Positions 35,266 to 44,694 of a stretch of 64,000 nucleotides of DNA are shown here, one piece after another. Each line of letters opens with the position of its first letter. The stretch's first letter is position 1. Origin of the DNA: Aureibaculum marinum (GTDB lineage: Bacteria > Bacteroidota > Bacteroidia > Flavobacteriales > Flavobacteriaceae); contig NZ_RPFJ01000006.1 in the NCBI RefSeq assembly GCF_003813905.1, positions 124,001 to 188,000 of the forward strand, in the 5' to 3' direction. The notes beneath the pieces are model-generated. The model worked only from the letters and a program-made list of their open reading frames with translations, had not been told where the DNA came from and did not search any database. The position numbers and the translations under genes are program-made.

Positions 35266-36927
35266 ATGAAAATAATACCTAATTCTTACTTTTTAATAGG
35301 ACTTATAGTCTTATCAACCTCTTGTGGAATTAAAAAATCTATTAATCATCAACCTAAACTAGAAGGTTATATTAATAAAATACCTGAAAGGGTAAAAATA
35401 AACGATTCAACATATACTGTTGGAGTAAATCAATTACGAAAAAATCAACATGGTCTTTGGGAATTGTATATTAAAGGTGATCCATTAGAACGAGGATTGG
35501 CAAATGGAAGCTTAACTCGTCAATTATATCAAAATCAAGAACAAATTTTCTTTTCAAAAATAGAGGAGATGGTGCCATCTAAATTAAAACAAGCACTTTT
35601 GCGTAAATTTTTGGCCTGGTATAATAGAAAACTCTATTTAAATATAACCGAAGAATATAAAACAGAAATTTTTGGAGTGTCTCGTTATGCTGGTGATAAT
35701 TATGATTATATCGCAGAAGATTATCTTAGAAATTTATACTTACATGGAGCTCATGACATTGGACATGCTTTAAAAGATTTAGCCTTGGTAGGGTGTTCTT
35801 CATTTGCTGTTTGGGATGATAAATCTGAAGACGGAAGCTTGTTATTAGCTAGAAATTTCGATTTTTATGCTGGTGATGATTTTGCTAAAGAAAAAATTAT
35901 TGCATTTGTAAATCCAGATAAAGGATATAAGTTTATGTCAGTTACTTGGGGAGGAATGATTGGTGTAGTCTCTGGGATGAATGATCAAGGATTGACCGTT
36001 ACTATTAATGCAGGAAAGTCTGATATCCCATTGGTGGCTAAAACTCCGATTTCTTTGTTAACAAGAGAAATTTTGCAGTATGCATCTACTATTGAAGAAG
36101 CTATTGCTATTGCTAAAAAACGAGAGGTGTTTGTTTCAGAAGCTATTTTGGTGGGTAGTGCTAAAGATCATAATGCGGTTGCTATAGAAGTTTCTCCCAA
36201 TAATTTTGGAGTTTATCAAGCGAATAATTCGAGTCAATTATTGTGTTCAAATCATTTTCAAAGCGATGTCTACATTAATGATGAAAACAACAGAAAACAA
36301 AAGGCAGAAAGTCATTCTCAATATCGTTATGAGCGTATGGAGGAATTGCTCTCAGAAAATCAAAAAATGAACCCTAAAAAAGCTGTAGATATTTTAAGAA
36401 ATACGAAAGGATTAAAGGATAAAAATATTGGTTATGGTAATGAAAAAGCGTTGAACCAGTTATTGGCTCATCATGGTATAGTTTTTAAGCCAGAACAGTT
36501 AAAAGTATGGGTTTCAACAAATCCATATCAATTAGGAGAATTTGTTAGTTACGACTTAAATAAGGTGTTTAAAAAGTTTAGTAATGAGGATTTTAATGAA
36601 TCTATCTCTGAAGAAAGCTTAACCATTCCAGAAGATAATTTTGTTACAACTAATGCTTATAAGAATTATGAGCGTTATCGTATATTGAGACATAAATTAT
36701 TAAAAATTATTAAAAGTAATGGTAAAGCTAGCAATCAGTTGCTAAAAGAACTTGTATATGCAAATGCTGAATATTGGGAGGTGTACGCGTTAGTTGGAAA
36801 GTATTATTACAATAAAGGCTATGACGCAGCAGCATTAATTCAATTTAAAAAAGCACTGACTAAAGAAATTACAACTGTACCCGATAAAAAGCGAATAGAA
36901 AAGTATATAAAAAAGATAGAACGCTAA
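35266..36927 (+). CDS. C45-family N-terminal nucleophile hydrolase/acyltransferase, lipoprotein
   Basis: About 553 residues from the ATG at 35266 (a TTG four codons earlier is possible). The N-terminus is a lipoprotein signal with lipobox LSTSC (Cys20), so it is membrane-anchored. An autoproteolytic nucleophile Cys177 in VGCSSFAVWDD marks the C45/acyl-CoA:6-APA acyltransferase fold, with LLLARNFDFY following. A C-terminal helical extension (about 460-550) ends in a TPR-like stretch. It could transfer or hydrolyse an acyl chain outside the inner membrane, possibly in pigment assembly. Confidence 0.85.
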   Translation: MKIIPNSYFLIGLIVLSTSCGIKKSINHQPKLEGYINKIPERVKINDSTYTVGVNQLRKNQHGLWELYIKGDPLERGLANGSLTRQLYQNQEQIFFSKIEEMVPSKLKQALLRKFLAWYNRKLYLNITEEYKTEIFGVSRYAGDNYDYIAEDYLRNLYLHGAHDIGHALKDLALVGCSSFAVWDDKSEDGSLLLARNFDFYAGDDFAKEKIIAFVNPDKGYKFMSVTWGGMIGVVSGMNDQGLTVTINAGKSDIPLVAKTPISLLTREILQYASTIEEAIAIAKKREVFVSEAILVGSAKDHNAVAIEVSPNNFGVYQANNSSQLLCSNHFQSDVYINDENNRKQKAESHSQYRYERMEELLSENQKMNPKKAVDILRNTKGLKDKNIGYGNEKALNQLLAHHGIVFKPEQLKVWVSTNPYQLGEFVSYDLNKVFKKFSNEDFNESISEESLTIPEDNFVTTNAYKNYERYRILRHKLLKIIKSNGKASNQLLKELVYANAEYWEVYALVGKYYYNKGYDAAALIQFKKALTKEITTVPDKKRIEKYIKKIER

Positions 36928-37287
36928 CCAATACTTTAAATCTATTTTTAAGAACTTTTACTTTTTTAATCTTCTACTATATACAATTATTAAAAGCCCA
37001 GCTGTTACTATTACAAGTCCTGCAATTACAAATTTGAATCCAAAATTATTGTCTTTGGACAAGTGTTACAATCCAATTCGCTATGTAAAGAGCTCTAATG
37101 CATGAAGAATTATTCCGTATTTTTTCATACATTTTATTAGAAAGCTTAAAAGTAATAAAAATAGGATTAAACTTTTTAGTTATAGTTGCTTGTATTGTTT
37201 GTTAGATTAATAAAATCACAATTTTTTACTATAAAAACTTCTTTCTAAACACTTTTTATTACTTTAGCTTGCTCATTTTATTAATGT
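36928..37287. other. 360-base intergenic stretch with no firm gene
   Basis: The longest gap in the window. It holds a possible 34-codon membrane peptide on the minus strand (36958-37062), listed separately, and the upstream region of the ligase gene. I see no RNA gene, repeat or strong hairpin. Confidence 0.6.
36958..37062 (-). CDS. Possible 34-residue single-helix membrane peptide, TTG start
   Basis: An open frame on the minus strand from a TTG at 37062, with an in-frame stop two codons upstream. It encodes a hydrophilic start (SKDNNFGFKF), one hydrophobic helix (VIAGLVIVTAGLLIIVY) and a basic end (SRRLKK). The helix with positive-inside end looks like a real membrane peptide or the tail of a broken gene. 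No ribosome site is visible. Chance is a fair alternative. Confidence 0.28.
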   Translation of the reverse strand: MSKDNNFGFKFVIAGLVIVTAGLLIIVYSRRLKK

Positions 37288-38574
37288 ATGATTCCCTCCA
37301 TAGAAACTAAATCTACTTTAGAAATTAAACGTTTTCAAGAAGAAAAGTTAGCAGAATTACTAGTTTATCTTAAAGAACATTCTGTTTACTATCAAAAGTT
37401 ATTTAAAACTTATAATATTGATATTTCAAAAATTAAAACGTTAGCAGATTTAACTAAAATTCCAGTTACAACTAAAGATAATCTGCAAGAGTTTAATGAT
37501 GATTTTTTATGTGCTCCTAAAAGTAAAATTATAGATTATGTAACTACTTCAGGTACTACAGGAAGTCCTGTTACTTTTGCCTTAACAGATGCGGATTTAG
37601 ATCGGTTGGCATATAATGAAGCCATTTCTTTTGCTTGTGCCGGAGTAACTAAAAACGATACTGTACAATTAATGACTACAATGGATAGGCGTTTTGTTGC
37701 AGGGTTAGCATATTTTTTAGGTGTTCGGAAGTTAGGAGCAAGTATTATTAGAGTTGGGGCTGGGATACCAGAGTTGCAATGGGATTCGATTTTAAAATTT
37801 AAGCCTACTTATTTGGTTGCCGTTCCTTCATTTTTATTAAAACTGATAGATTATGCCGAAAAAAATAATATTGATTGTAATACTTCAAGTGTCAAAGGTG
37901 TAATTTGTATAGGAGAGGCTTTAAGAACTGATGATTTTTCGTTGAACTTATTGGCAAAAAAAATCACCTCTAAGTGGAATATAAAATTGTTTTCAACATA
38001 TGCTTCTACAGAAATGAGTACTGCATTTACTGAATGTGAAGCTCAACAAGGAGGACATCATCATCCAGAATTAATTATTGTTGAGGTATTAGATGATGAT
38101 AATAATCTAGTAAAAGAAGGTGAATATGGAGAGTTAACCATAACAACTTTAGGTGTAGAAGGTATGCCTTTACTTCGTTTTAAAACTGGGGATATTGTTA
38201 GAAAGCACACCAAGCCGTGTAGTTGTGGTAGAAACACCTTGCGTTTAAGTCCCGTTATAGGAAGAAAAAAGCAGATGGTAAAATACAAAGGGACAACGCT
38301 ATATCCTCCTGCGTTATATGATTTACTTAACGATTTTGATACTGTAGAAAACTACATTATAGAAATATCTCATAATAGCATTGGTACCGATGAAATTCTC
38401 ATAAAAATAGGGACATTGGAAAAATCTGATAAAATTCTGCAACAAATTAAAGATCATTGTCGTGCCAAGTTAAGAGTGCTTCCATCTATAGAAATACATG
38501 ATATTGAGTATATTAACAAATTAAAATTTCCAAAAAACAGTAGAAAACCTGTTCTGTTTATTGATAAAAGATAA
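37288..38574 (+). CDS. PaaK-like adenylate-forming ligase, probable coumarate activation
   Basis: A 428-residue AMP-forming ligase of the phenylacetate-CoA ligase type: P-loop YVTTSGTTGSP (84-94), FSTYASTEMSTAF, and ELTITTLGVEGMPLLRFKTGDI with the CSCGR segment, a cysteine pair typical of PaaK proteins. It would activate an aryl acid to AMP and transfer it to CoA or ACP. 4-Coumarate from the ammonia-lyase is the obvious candidate. Length and motifs are normal for the family. Confidence 0.88.
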   Translation: MIPSIETKSTLEIKRFQEEKLAELLVYLKEHSVYYQKLFKTYNIDISKIKTLADLTKIPVTTKDNLQEFNDDFLCAPKSKIIDYVTTSGTTGSPVTFALTDADLDRLAYNEAISFACAGVTKNDTVQLMTTMDRRFVAGLAYFLGVRKLGASIIRVGAGIPELQWDSILKFKPTYLVAVPSFLLKLIDYAEKNNIDCNTSSVKGVICIGEALRTDDFSLNLLAKKITSKWNIKLFSTYASTEMSTAFTECEAQQGGHHHPELIIVEVLDDDNNLVKEGEYGELTITTLGVEGMPLLRFKTGDIVRKHTKPCSCGRNTLRLSPVIGRKKQMVKYKGTTLYPPALYDLLNDFDTVENYIIEISHNSIGTDEILIKIGTLEKSDKILQQIKDHCRAKLRVLPSIEIHDIEYINKLKFPKNSRKPVLFIDKR

Positions 38575-38611
38575 TTTTGGTTATTTTATAGGGATGCGTT
38601 ACTTTTAAAAC

Positions 38612-39742
38612 ATGACAATAACTAAAGAAATTGCTACTATATTTAATACTATTGCTCCATATAATCAACAACAAATAGAAGCAGCATTACAATGGCTAAC
38701 TACGAGTTCTCAATTTAAAGAAGGAGTAAAATATTTTTATCCTGATTGGGTTGATGAAGAAATAATTCATAAGCTAAATCAATGTAAAACTTGTGCTGAT
38801 TTTCAAGTTAATTTTATTGAACCTATGATTAGTTCATTGATTGAAAACTCTATTAATAATTTGTATATTACAGGTTTAGAGGAAGTTGCAAGAAAAGGAA
38901 ATCATCTATATATTTCCAATCATAGAGATATTTTTTTAGACTCAGGGTTGTTGCAGTATACCTTATATCATAAAGGATTTCCATTTACTGAAATTTCTTT
39001 AGGAGATAATCTAATTGTAAATCCTGTAATGGAACGCGTGGCTAAACTCAATAATATGTATACTGTTTTTAGATCAGGTACAAGAGTAGAGCTATTACAA
39101 AATGCTAAGAATTTATCAGCTTACTTGAGATATTCCATAACTCGTAAAAATGTTTCTTCTTGGATTGCTCAAGGTAATGGAAGAACAAAAGATGGAAATG
39201 ATAAAACTTTTCCAGGCTTAGTGCGTATGTTATTAATGAGTGGAGGTGATAACTTAAAGCAGTCGCTAAGTGATTTAAAAATTGTAATATCTTCAGTGTC
39301 ATATGAGTACGAACCTTGTGCGGTAGAAAAAGCAATTGAATTACAAACAAAAGAAGAGCTAGGCGTATATAAAAAATCTAAATTCGAAAATATTAATAGT
39401 ATTATTAAAGGGATTGAGGATCAGAAAGGTGATGTGAGTTTACATTTTGAGGAATTAAATGTAGATGCTATTGATTTTTCAGGAGATTTAAAATCTACCA
39501 TTAGGGCAATAGCTGGTGAAATGGATAGATTGGTTTATAAAAACTATAAGCTTTTTAAAACCAATTATATTGCATATGATATGTTACATCAAACAAATCT
39601 TTTTGTTGATTTTTATACTCAAGAAAATCTTATTGAGTTTAAGAGTTATATACAGGAACAAAGTGATGATATTGATATTCAAGAGCGTTTATTAAAGATG
39701 TATGCTAATCCTGTATTAAACAAACAAAGAGATGTTAACTAA
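38612..39742 (+). CDS. PlsC-like glycerophosphate/1-acyl acyltransferase
   Basis: A 376-residue acyltransferase. The catalytic His104 is in ISNHRDIFLD, an H-x5-D arrangement (Asp110) rather than the canonical H-x4-D. The conserved middle WIAQGNGRTKDGND matches the family block that binds phosphate. It lies just before yifB and overlaps it by 11 bases. It may make phospholipid or acylate the pigment. It is the last gene that I assign to the pigment region, with moderate certainty. Confidence 0.82.
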   Translation: MTITKEIATIFNTIAPYNQQQIEAALQWLTTSSQFKEGVKYFYPDWVDEEIIHKLNQCKTCADFQVNFIEPMISSLIENSINNLYITGLEEVARKGNHLYISNHRDIFLDSGLLQYTLYHKGFPFTEISLGDNLIVNPVMERVAKLNNMYTVFRSGTRVELLQNAKNLSAYLRYSITRKNVSSWIAQGNGRTKDGNDKTFPGLVRMLLMSGGDNLKQSLSDLKIVISSVSYEYEPCAVEKAIELQTKEELGVYKKSKFENINSIIKGIEDQKGDVSLHFEELNVDAIDFSGDLKSTIRAIAGEMDRLVYKNYKLFKTNYIAYDMLHQTNLFVDFYTQENLIEFKSYIQEQSDDIDIQERLLKMYANPVLNKQRDVN

Positions 39743-41270
39743 AGTTTATGGAAGTTCTGTTTTTGGAGTTGAAGCCACCACAATTACTGTTGAAGTAAAT
39801 ATTGATAAGGGTATTGGGTATCATTTAGTAGGGTTACCTGATAATGCTGTAAAAGAGAGTAATTTTAGAATTGCCGCCGCTTTACAAAATAATGGATATA
39901 GTATTCCAGGAAAAAAGATTACCATAAATATGGCTCCTGCAGACATGCGTAAAGAAGGTTCTGCGTACGATTTAACTTTAGCTATAGGAATTTTAAAAGC
40001 TTCATCGCAGATAAAAGGTGATGCCATTTCAGATTATTTAATACTAGGAGAACTTTCATTAGATGGAAGTTTGCAACCCGTAAAAGGAGTCTTACCAATA
40101 GCTATAAAAGCAAAAGAAGAAGGCTTTAAAGGTTTTATTTTACCTAAACAAAATGCAAAAGAAGCTGCTATTGTTGATGGAATAGAAGTTTATGGAGTTG
40201 AAAACATAAAAGAAGTTATAGATTTTTTTGAAGGAAACTCAACCTTAGAACCCGTAATTGTTGATACAAAAAAGGAGTTTGAAGACAACTTAGAACATCC
40301 AGAATTTGATTTTTCGGATGTGAAGGGGCAAGAATCTATCAAAAGATGTATGGAAATTGCTGCAGCTGGAGGTCATAATATTATTTTAATAGGGCCCCCT
40401 GGTTCAGGAAAAACTATGTTGGCTAAAAGATTGCCAAGTATTTTACCACCAATGACTTTAGATGAGGCATTAGAAACAACTAAAATACATTCTGTTGTAG
40501 GCAGAATAAGAGAAAATTCAGGGTTGATGGGGCAAAGACCCTTTCGTTCTCCTCACCATACTATTAGTGATGTGGCATTAGTTGGAGGTGGGGCTTATCC
40601 GCAACCAGGTGAAATCTCATTGTCTCATAATGGAGTTTTGTTTTTGGACGAATTGCCAGAATTTAAACGAACAGTGCTGGAGGTAATGCGTCAGCCTCTA
40701 GAAGATAGAGAAGTAACTATTTCTCGTGCTAAATTTACTGTAACTTATCCCAGTAGTTTTATGTTGGTGGCTAGTATGAATCCTAGTCCTAGTGGTTATT
40801 TTAATGACACTCCAGGACATGTAACTTCTTCACCTACAGAGATGCAGCGTTACTTAAGTAAAGTATCAGGTCCGTTGTTGGATAGGATAGATATTCATAT
40901 TGAAGTGCAACCGGTTCCATTCGAAAAACTCTCAGAAGAACGAAAAGGGGAAGCGAGTAAAGTAATAAGAAAACGAGTTGCTTTAGCACGTCAATTGCAG
41001 ACTAAAAGATTTGAAGAAAATAAAAATGTGCATTACAACGCTCAAATGAATGTAAAACAAATCAGAAAATTCTGTAAATTAGATGAATCTTCAACCTCAT
41101 TATTAAAAACTGCAATGGAGAGTTTAAACTTATCTGCAAGAGCTTATGATAGAATTTTAAAAGTTGCAAGAACAGTTGCTGATCTAGATAATTCTAATCA
41201 AATTAAACCTGATCATATCTCTGAAGCTATCCAGTATAGAAGTTTAGATAGAGAAGGATGGTTAGGATAA
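39732..41270 (+). CDS. YifB-family magnesium chelatase-like AAA+ ATPase
   Basis: A 512-residue ATPase. The N-terminal ChlI-like domain has VVGLPDNAVKES-type sequence (near 30-45), Walker A is GPPGSGKT (221-228), Walker B is VLFLDELPEF, and the C-terminal helical subdomain has LSARAYDRIL. YifB/ComM proteins remodel DNA structures; ComM is a branch-migration helicase in natural transformation. It overlaps the acyltransferase upstream by 11 bases. The start gives the usual MLTKVYGSSVFGVEA opening. It is not related to the pigment except by position. Confidence 0.94.
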   Translation: MLTKVYGSSVFGVEATTITVEVNIDKGIGYHLVGLPDNAVKESNFRIAAALQNNGYSIPGKKITINMAPADMRKEGSAYDLTLAIGILKASSQIKGDAISDYLILGELSLDGSLQPVKGVLPIAIKAKEEGFKGFILPKQNAKEAAIVDGIEVYGVENIKEVIDFFEGNSTLEPVIVDTKKEFEDNLEHPEFDFSDVKGQESIKRCMEIAAAGGHNIILIGPPGSGKTMLAKRLPSILPPMTLDEALETTKIHSVVGRIRENSGLMGQRPFRSPHHTISDVALVGGGAYPQPGEISLSHNGVLFLDELPEFKRTVLEVMRQPLEDREVTISRAKFTVTYPSSFMLVASMNPSPSGYFNDTPGHVTSSPTEMQRYLSKVSGPLLDRIDIHIEVQPVPFEKLSEERKGEASKVIRKRVALARQLQTKRFEENKNVHYNAQMNVKQIRKFCKLDESSTSLLKTAMESLNLSARAYDRILKVARTVADLDNSNQIKPDHISEAIQYRSLDREGWLG

Positions 41271-41308
41271 TTTTCACTATTTTTGAAAAATAAAATCCCT
41301 CTACTACA

Positions 41309-42145
41309 ATGAAAAACTTAATTTTATTACTGATGTTATCGGTAGTAATGTCAGTAAGTGCCCAATCTAAGGCTAGTAATAGTTTGTTGACTAAAAATGA
41401 ATGGATTAACAAGGATTTAGATTATTTGAGATTTGATAATGATGCTGTTGTTTATAACTTTGACAATATAAAACAGGAGGTTTCATTTGATTTAGATAAT
41501 AGAAAATTATCTTTTAAGGTAAATTATAGATTGGCTGGAGATTTTAAAACAGAGGTTTTTGATTTTAAAATCAAGGAAATAAACAGAAATAGACTGGTTC
41601 TAGAGCCTGATACTAATATTAATAGTAGTGGTTATAATAAATTAGATGTCAGTGCTTTTACTAAAGAAAAGCAATATGTTTTTTACAATAGAGGTCAATT
41701 ATTATCGAAAGTAAATTTTAAGAAATTAACTTTTCATTCCTCTACTTGTTTTGGTACTTGTCCGTCTATGTCTGTTCAAGTTAATATTGATGGCTCTGTA
41801 TTTTATCGTGGAAAAAGTTATGCAAAAAAACAAGGTAATTTTGTTGGAAAACTTTCTAAAAATGATATTTATGAGTTAAAAAAGATTTTAAACAGAAGTC
41901 AGTTATATTCTATTGATAAAAATTGGGAACAAAAATCAAAACGTAATGATACGCCGAGATATACTTATATTGTTGATTTATTTGATGGAGAAACGATAGA
42001 AATTAATACCAATGATCAGCACCCCGTTTTAGATAAATTATCTGATTTTTTATTAAATATAGATAAGAGAGCGGAATTAGAAAAAGTAGATAAAATTCAC
42101 AATTTTGAAAAGTCAAAATTAGATTTGTATCGTGTATCTCAATAA
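41309..42145 (+). CDS. Secreted DUF6438-type protein
   Basis: A 278-residue exported protein with a signal peptide (about 1-19, VSAQ). The C-terminal half contains FHSSTCFGTCPSMSVQVN and YSIDKNW-type segments, matching DUF6438 as I recall, including the CFGTC cysteine pair. Function is unknown. The N-terminal half is beta-rich. It follows yifB by 38 bases. Confidence 0.8.
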   Translation: MKNLILLLMLSVVMSVSAQSKASNSLLTKNEWINKDLDYLRFDNDAVVYNFDNIKQEVSFDLDNRKLSFKVNYRLAGDFKTEVFDFKIKEINRNRLVLEPDTNINSSGYNKLDVSAFTKEKQYVFYNRGQLLSKVNFKKLTFHSSTCFGTCPSMSVQVNIDGSVFYRGKSYAKKQGNFVGKLSKNDIYELKKILNRSQLYSIDKNWEQKSKRNDTPRYTYIVDLFDGETIEINTNDQHPVLDKLSDFLLNIDKRAELEKVDKIHNFEKSKLDLYRVSQ

Positions 42146-42175
42146 CTTTTATGTTAATAAAAAGAAGTTAAAAGT

Positions 42176-43303
42176 ATGAAGAGTATTTATGTGTTTTTTG
42201 GTTTCTTGTTTCTTATTAGTTGTAAAAAAGGGGGTGAGAAAAGCGAGGCTATAATTACAAATGAAGATGCTGTTGAGATTGTAATTCCACACTTAAACTT
42301 AAATCAGGCAAAACGTTTGGCTTCTTTGCCATTACACTGTGTAGATGTTGAATATCCTAATAAATTAAATCAAACTCTTGGAGGAGAGGAAGATTTGCAA
42401 ACGCCAAAAGCATTGCATCCAGCTTTTTATGGTTGTTTTGATTGGCATTCATCTGTGCATGGACATTGGAGCTTAGTAAGTTTGTTAAAGCAATTTCCAA
42501 AGCTTGAAAATAATGCAGAAATCAAAGAAAAACTGCTTAAAAACATTTCTAAAGAGAATATTTTAACCGAAGTGGCTTATTTTGAAGGAGAGTATAACAA
42601 ATCGTATGAGCGTACCTACGGCTGGGCATGGTTGCTAAAATTGGCTGAAGAAATTCATACTTGGGATGATGAAACTGCTAGAATTTTAGAAAGTAATTTA
42701 AAGCCTTTAACAGATTTAATAGTTCAAAAATATTTAGAATTTTTGCCTAAATTAAATTATCCAATCCGTGTTGGAGAACATACAAATACTGCGTTTGGTC
42801 TCTCTTTTGCTTATGATTATGCAAAAACAGTAAATCAAGAAGAGTTAATTAGGCTTATTGATAAAAGAGCAAGAGATTTTTATTTATACGATGTAGATTG
42901 TCCTATTAATTGGGAGCCAAGTGGATTTGATTTTTTGTCTCCATGTTTAGAGGAAGCAGCTTTAATGAAACGAGTGTTGCCTATAGAAGAGTATAAAAAT
43001 TGGTTGTCAAAGTTTCTACCTCAACTATCAAATAAAAGTTTTACTTTGTCAGTTGGTGAAGTCTCAGATAGAACAGATGGAAAGTTGGTACATTTAGATG
43101 GGGTTAATTTTTCAAGAGCATGGAGCTTAAATAAAATTTCTGAAGATTTGCCTGAATATTATCATCTTCAAAAAATTGCTAATCAGCATATTAATAGTTC
43201 TTTGTCTAATGTTGTTGGTGATAGTTACGAAGGCGGGCATTGGTTGGGAAGTTTTGCTATCTATGCTTTAAATTCGATCTCTATTGATAAAAAAGTGGAT
43301 TAA
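42176..43303 (+). CDS. DUF2891 lipoprotein
   Basis: A 375-residue protein with a lipoprotein signal (lipobox LISC, Cys16) and a long alpha/alpha helical domain typical of DUF2891: FDWHSSVHGHWSLV, RTYGWAWLLKLAEEI, VGEHTNTAFGLSFA and NWEPSGFDFLSP. Many conserved His/Trp residues suggest a sugar- or metal-binding enzyme, but no reaction is known. The Nramp-like gene begins 20 bases inside its end. Confidence 0.85.
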   Translation: MKSIYVFFGFLFLISCKKGGEKSEAIITNEDAVEIVIPHLNLNQAKRLASLPLHCVDVEYPNKLNQTLGGEEDLQTPKALHPAFYGCFDWHSSVHGHWSLVSLLKQFPKLENNAEIKEKLLKNISKENILTEVAYFEGEYNKSYERTYGWAWLLKLAEEIHTWDDETARILESNLKPLTDLIVQKYLEFLPKLNYPIRVGEHTNTAFGLSFAYDYAKTVNQEELIRLIDKRARDFYLYDVDCPINWEPSGFDFLSPCLEEAALMKRVLPIEEYKNWLSKFLPQLSNKSFTLSVGEVSDRTDGKLVHLDGVNFSRAWSLNKISEDLPEYYHLQKIANQHINSSLSNVVGDSYEGGHWLGSFAIYALNSISIDKKVD

Positions 43304-44510
43304 AAATATAGGTCCTGGACCTTTAGTGGCAGCAGCTTTTATTGGCCCGGGTACAGTAACACTTTGTACTTTAGCAGGCGTGCATTTTGGTTATGCATTG
43401 TTGTGGGCTATGGTGCTATCAATTGTTGCAACTACTATACTTCAAGAGATGTCTGCTAGGTTAGGGGTAGTGACTCAAAAAGGTCTTTCTGAGGTAATTA
43501 GAACAGAAATTAAACATCCTCTTTTTAGAAAATTATGTATTTTGTTAGTGCTGTCTGCCATTGTTGTAGGTAATGCGGCCTATGAAGCTGGAAATATAAG
43601 TGGTAGTGTTTTGGGGTTAGAAACTGTTTTTAAAAATTATAGCATTTCTGTTGGTGGTTTAAATTTGAATATTTTCAGTTTTATAATTGGTCTTGTGGCA
43701 TTTGTTCTTCTTTACGTTGGTAACTATAAGGTTTTGGAAAAAGTGTTAGTAGGTTTGGTTATCTTAATGAGTGTTGCGTTTTTAATAACAGCAATTATTA
43801 CTAAACCTAATTTAGTCGATGTGTTTAAAGGGGTTTTTACTCCAACAATTCCAGATGATAGTATTTTCACTATTGTGGGCTTAATTGGAACCACAGTAGT
43901 GCCTTATAATCTATTTTTGCACGCTAGCTTGGTAAAAGAAAAATGGAAGTTCTCATCAGATTTAAAATACGCAAGAAGAGATACTATTATAGCTGTTGCA
44001 TTAGGAGGTATAGTTTCAATGTGTATTATTATTTCTGCTGCGGCTATCCAATATCAACGAGTAGGTAATGCTGCTGATTTGGCTCTGGGATTAGAACCTT
44101 TATTTGGTAGGTATGCAAAGTACTTTTTAGCTTTAGGTCTGTTTGCAGCAGGAATTACTTCTACAATTACTGCAGCCTTAGCAGCGGCTTATGTGGCAAC
44201 CGGATGTTTGGGGTGGAGCACAGATTTAAAATCTCCTAAATTTAAAGCAGTTTGGTTTTTTATTCTTGCATTGGGGGTGCTGTTCTCTTCTTTGGGGATT
44301 AAACCTATCGAAATAATCAAATTTGCTCAAGCTGCAAATGGTCTATTGTTGCCGGTTATCGCGGGGTTGTTACTGTGGTTAATGAATAAAAAATCATTGT
44401 TAGGCGATTTTAAAAATTCATTATTTCAAAATAGTATTGGGCTTTTGATATTAATAGTAACCCTATTTTTAGGGTTAAAGAGTATTCTCAAGGTTTTTGA
44501 ATTGGTTTAA
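43284..44510 (+). CDS. Nramp-fold transporter lacking canonical metal ligands, TTG start
   Basis: A 408-residue membrane protein with about eleven helices, recognisable as Nramp by GPGPLVAAAFIGPG and NLFLHASLVKEKW. The canonical metal-binding DPGN in helix 1 reads GPGT (21-24), and MPH in helix 6 reads VPY (206-208), so the usual Mn/Fe ligands are absent. A similar Nramp-related gene (YcsG) accompanies the 5-oxoprolinase genes of Bacillus subtilis. With pxpABC 1.2 kb downstream, 5-oxoproline or another organic acid is a plausible substrate. The TTG start overlaps the DUF2891 gene by 20 bases. Confidence 0.85.
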   Translation: MIKKWIKNIGPGPLVAAAFIGPGTVTLCTLAGVHFGYALLWAMVLSIVATTILQEMSARLGVVTQKGLSEVIRTEIKHPLFRKLCILLVLSAIVVGNAAYEAGNISGSVLGLETVFKNYSISVGGLNLNIFSFIIGLVAFVLLYVGNYKVLEKVLVGLVILMSVAFLITAIITKPNLVDVFKGVFTPTIPDDSIFTIVGLIGTTVVPYNLFLHASLVKEKWKFSSDLKYARRDTIIAVALGGIVSMCIIISAAAIQYQRVGNAADLALGLEPLFGRYAKYFLALGLFAAGITSTITAALAAAYVATGCLGWSTDLKSPKFKAVWFFILALGVLFSSLGIKPIEIIKFAQAANGLLLPVIAGLLLWLMNKKSLLGDFKNSLFQNSIGLLILIVTLFLGLKSILKVFELV

Positions 44511-44694
44511 TAGGCCTTTTTTTGAAAACGAAAACTTTCTTAATGCTTTAAAGTAAGTGTGGATAATGTATGTTATTTAATAATTTGAATTTATAAGTAA
44601 TTTATTACTTACCTTAAATGTCTTTAACAAGGATTTATTAGAAGTATTTTATTTTGCAATGATAAATAGAGTTAAAGTAAAAGTTTAAATAATA

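Noticed and set aside
38576-38607. TTTG-N20-TACTTTTA promoter-like pair before the PlsC-like gene
   Set aside because: Good spacing, but the -7 element is only four bases from the ATG, so transcription would start at or after the start codon.
43284-44510. Annotation as a plain Mn/Fe Nramp transporter
   Set aside because: The metal-binding DPGN and MPH residues are replaced, so a routine metal assignment is not supported by the sequence.
44594-44611. 18-base palindrome TAAGTAAT-TT-ATTACTTA after the Nramp-like gene
   Set aside because: Short, AT-only in character and without a T run; could arise by chance in AT-rich DNA.
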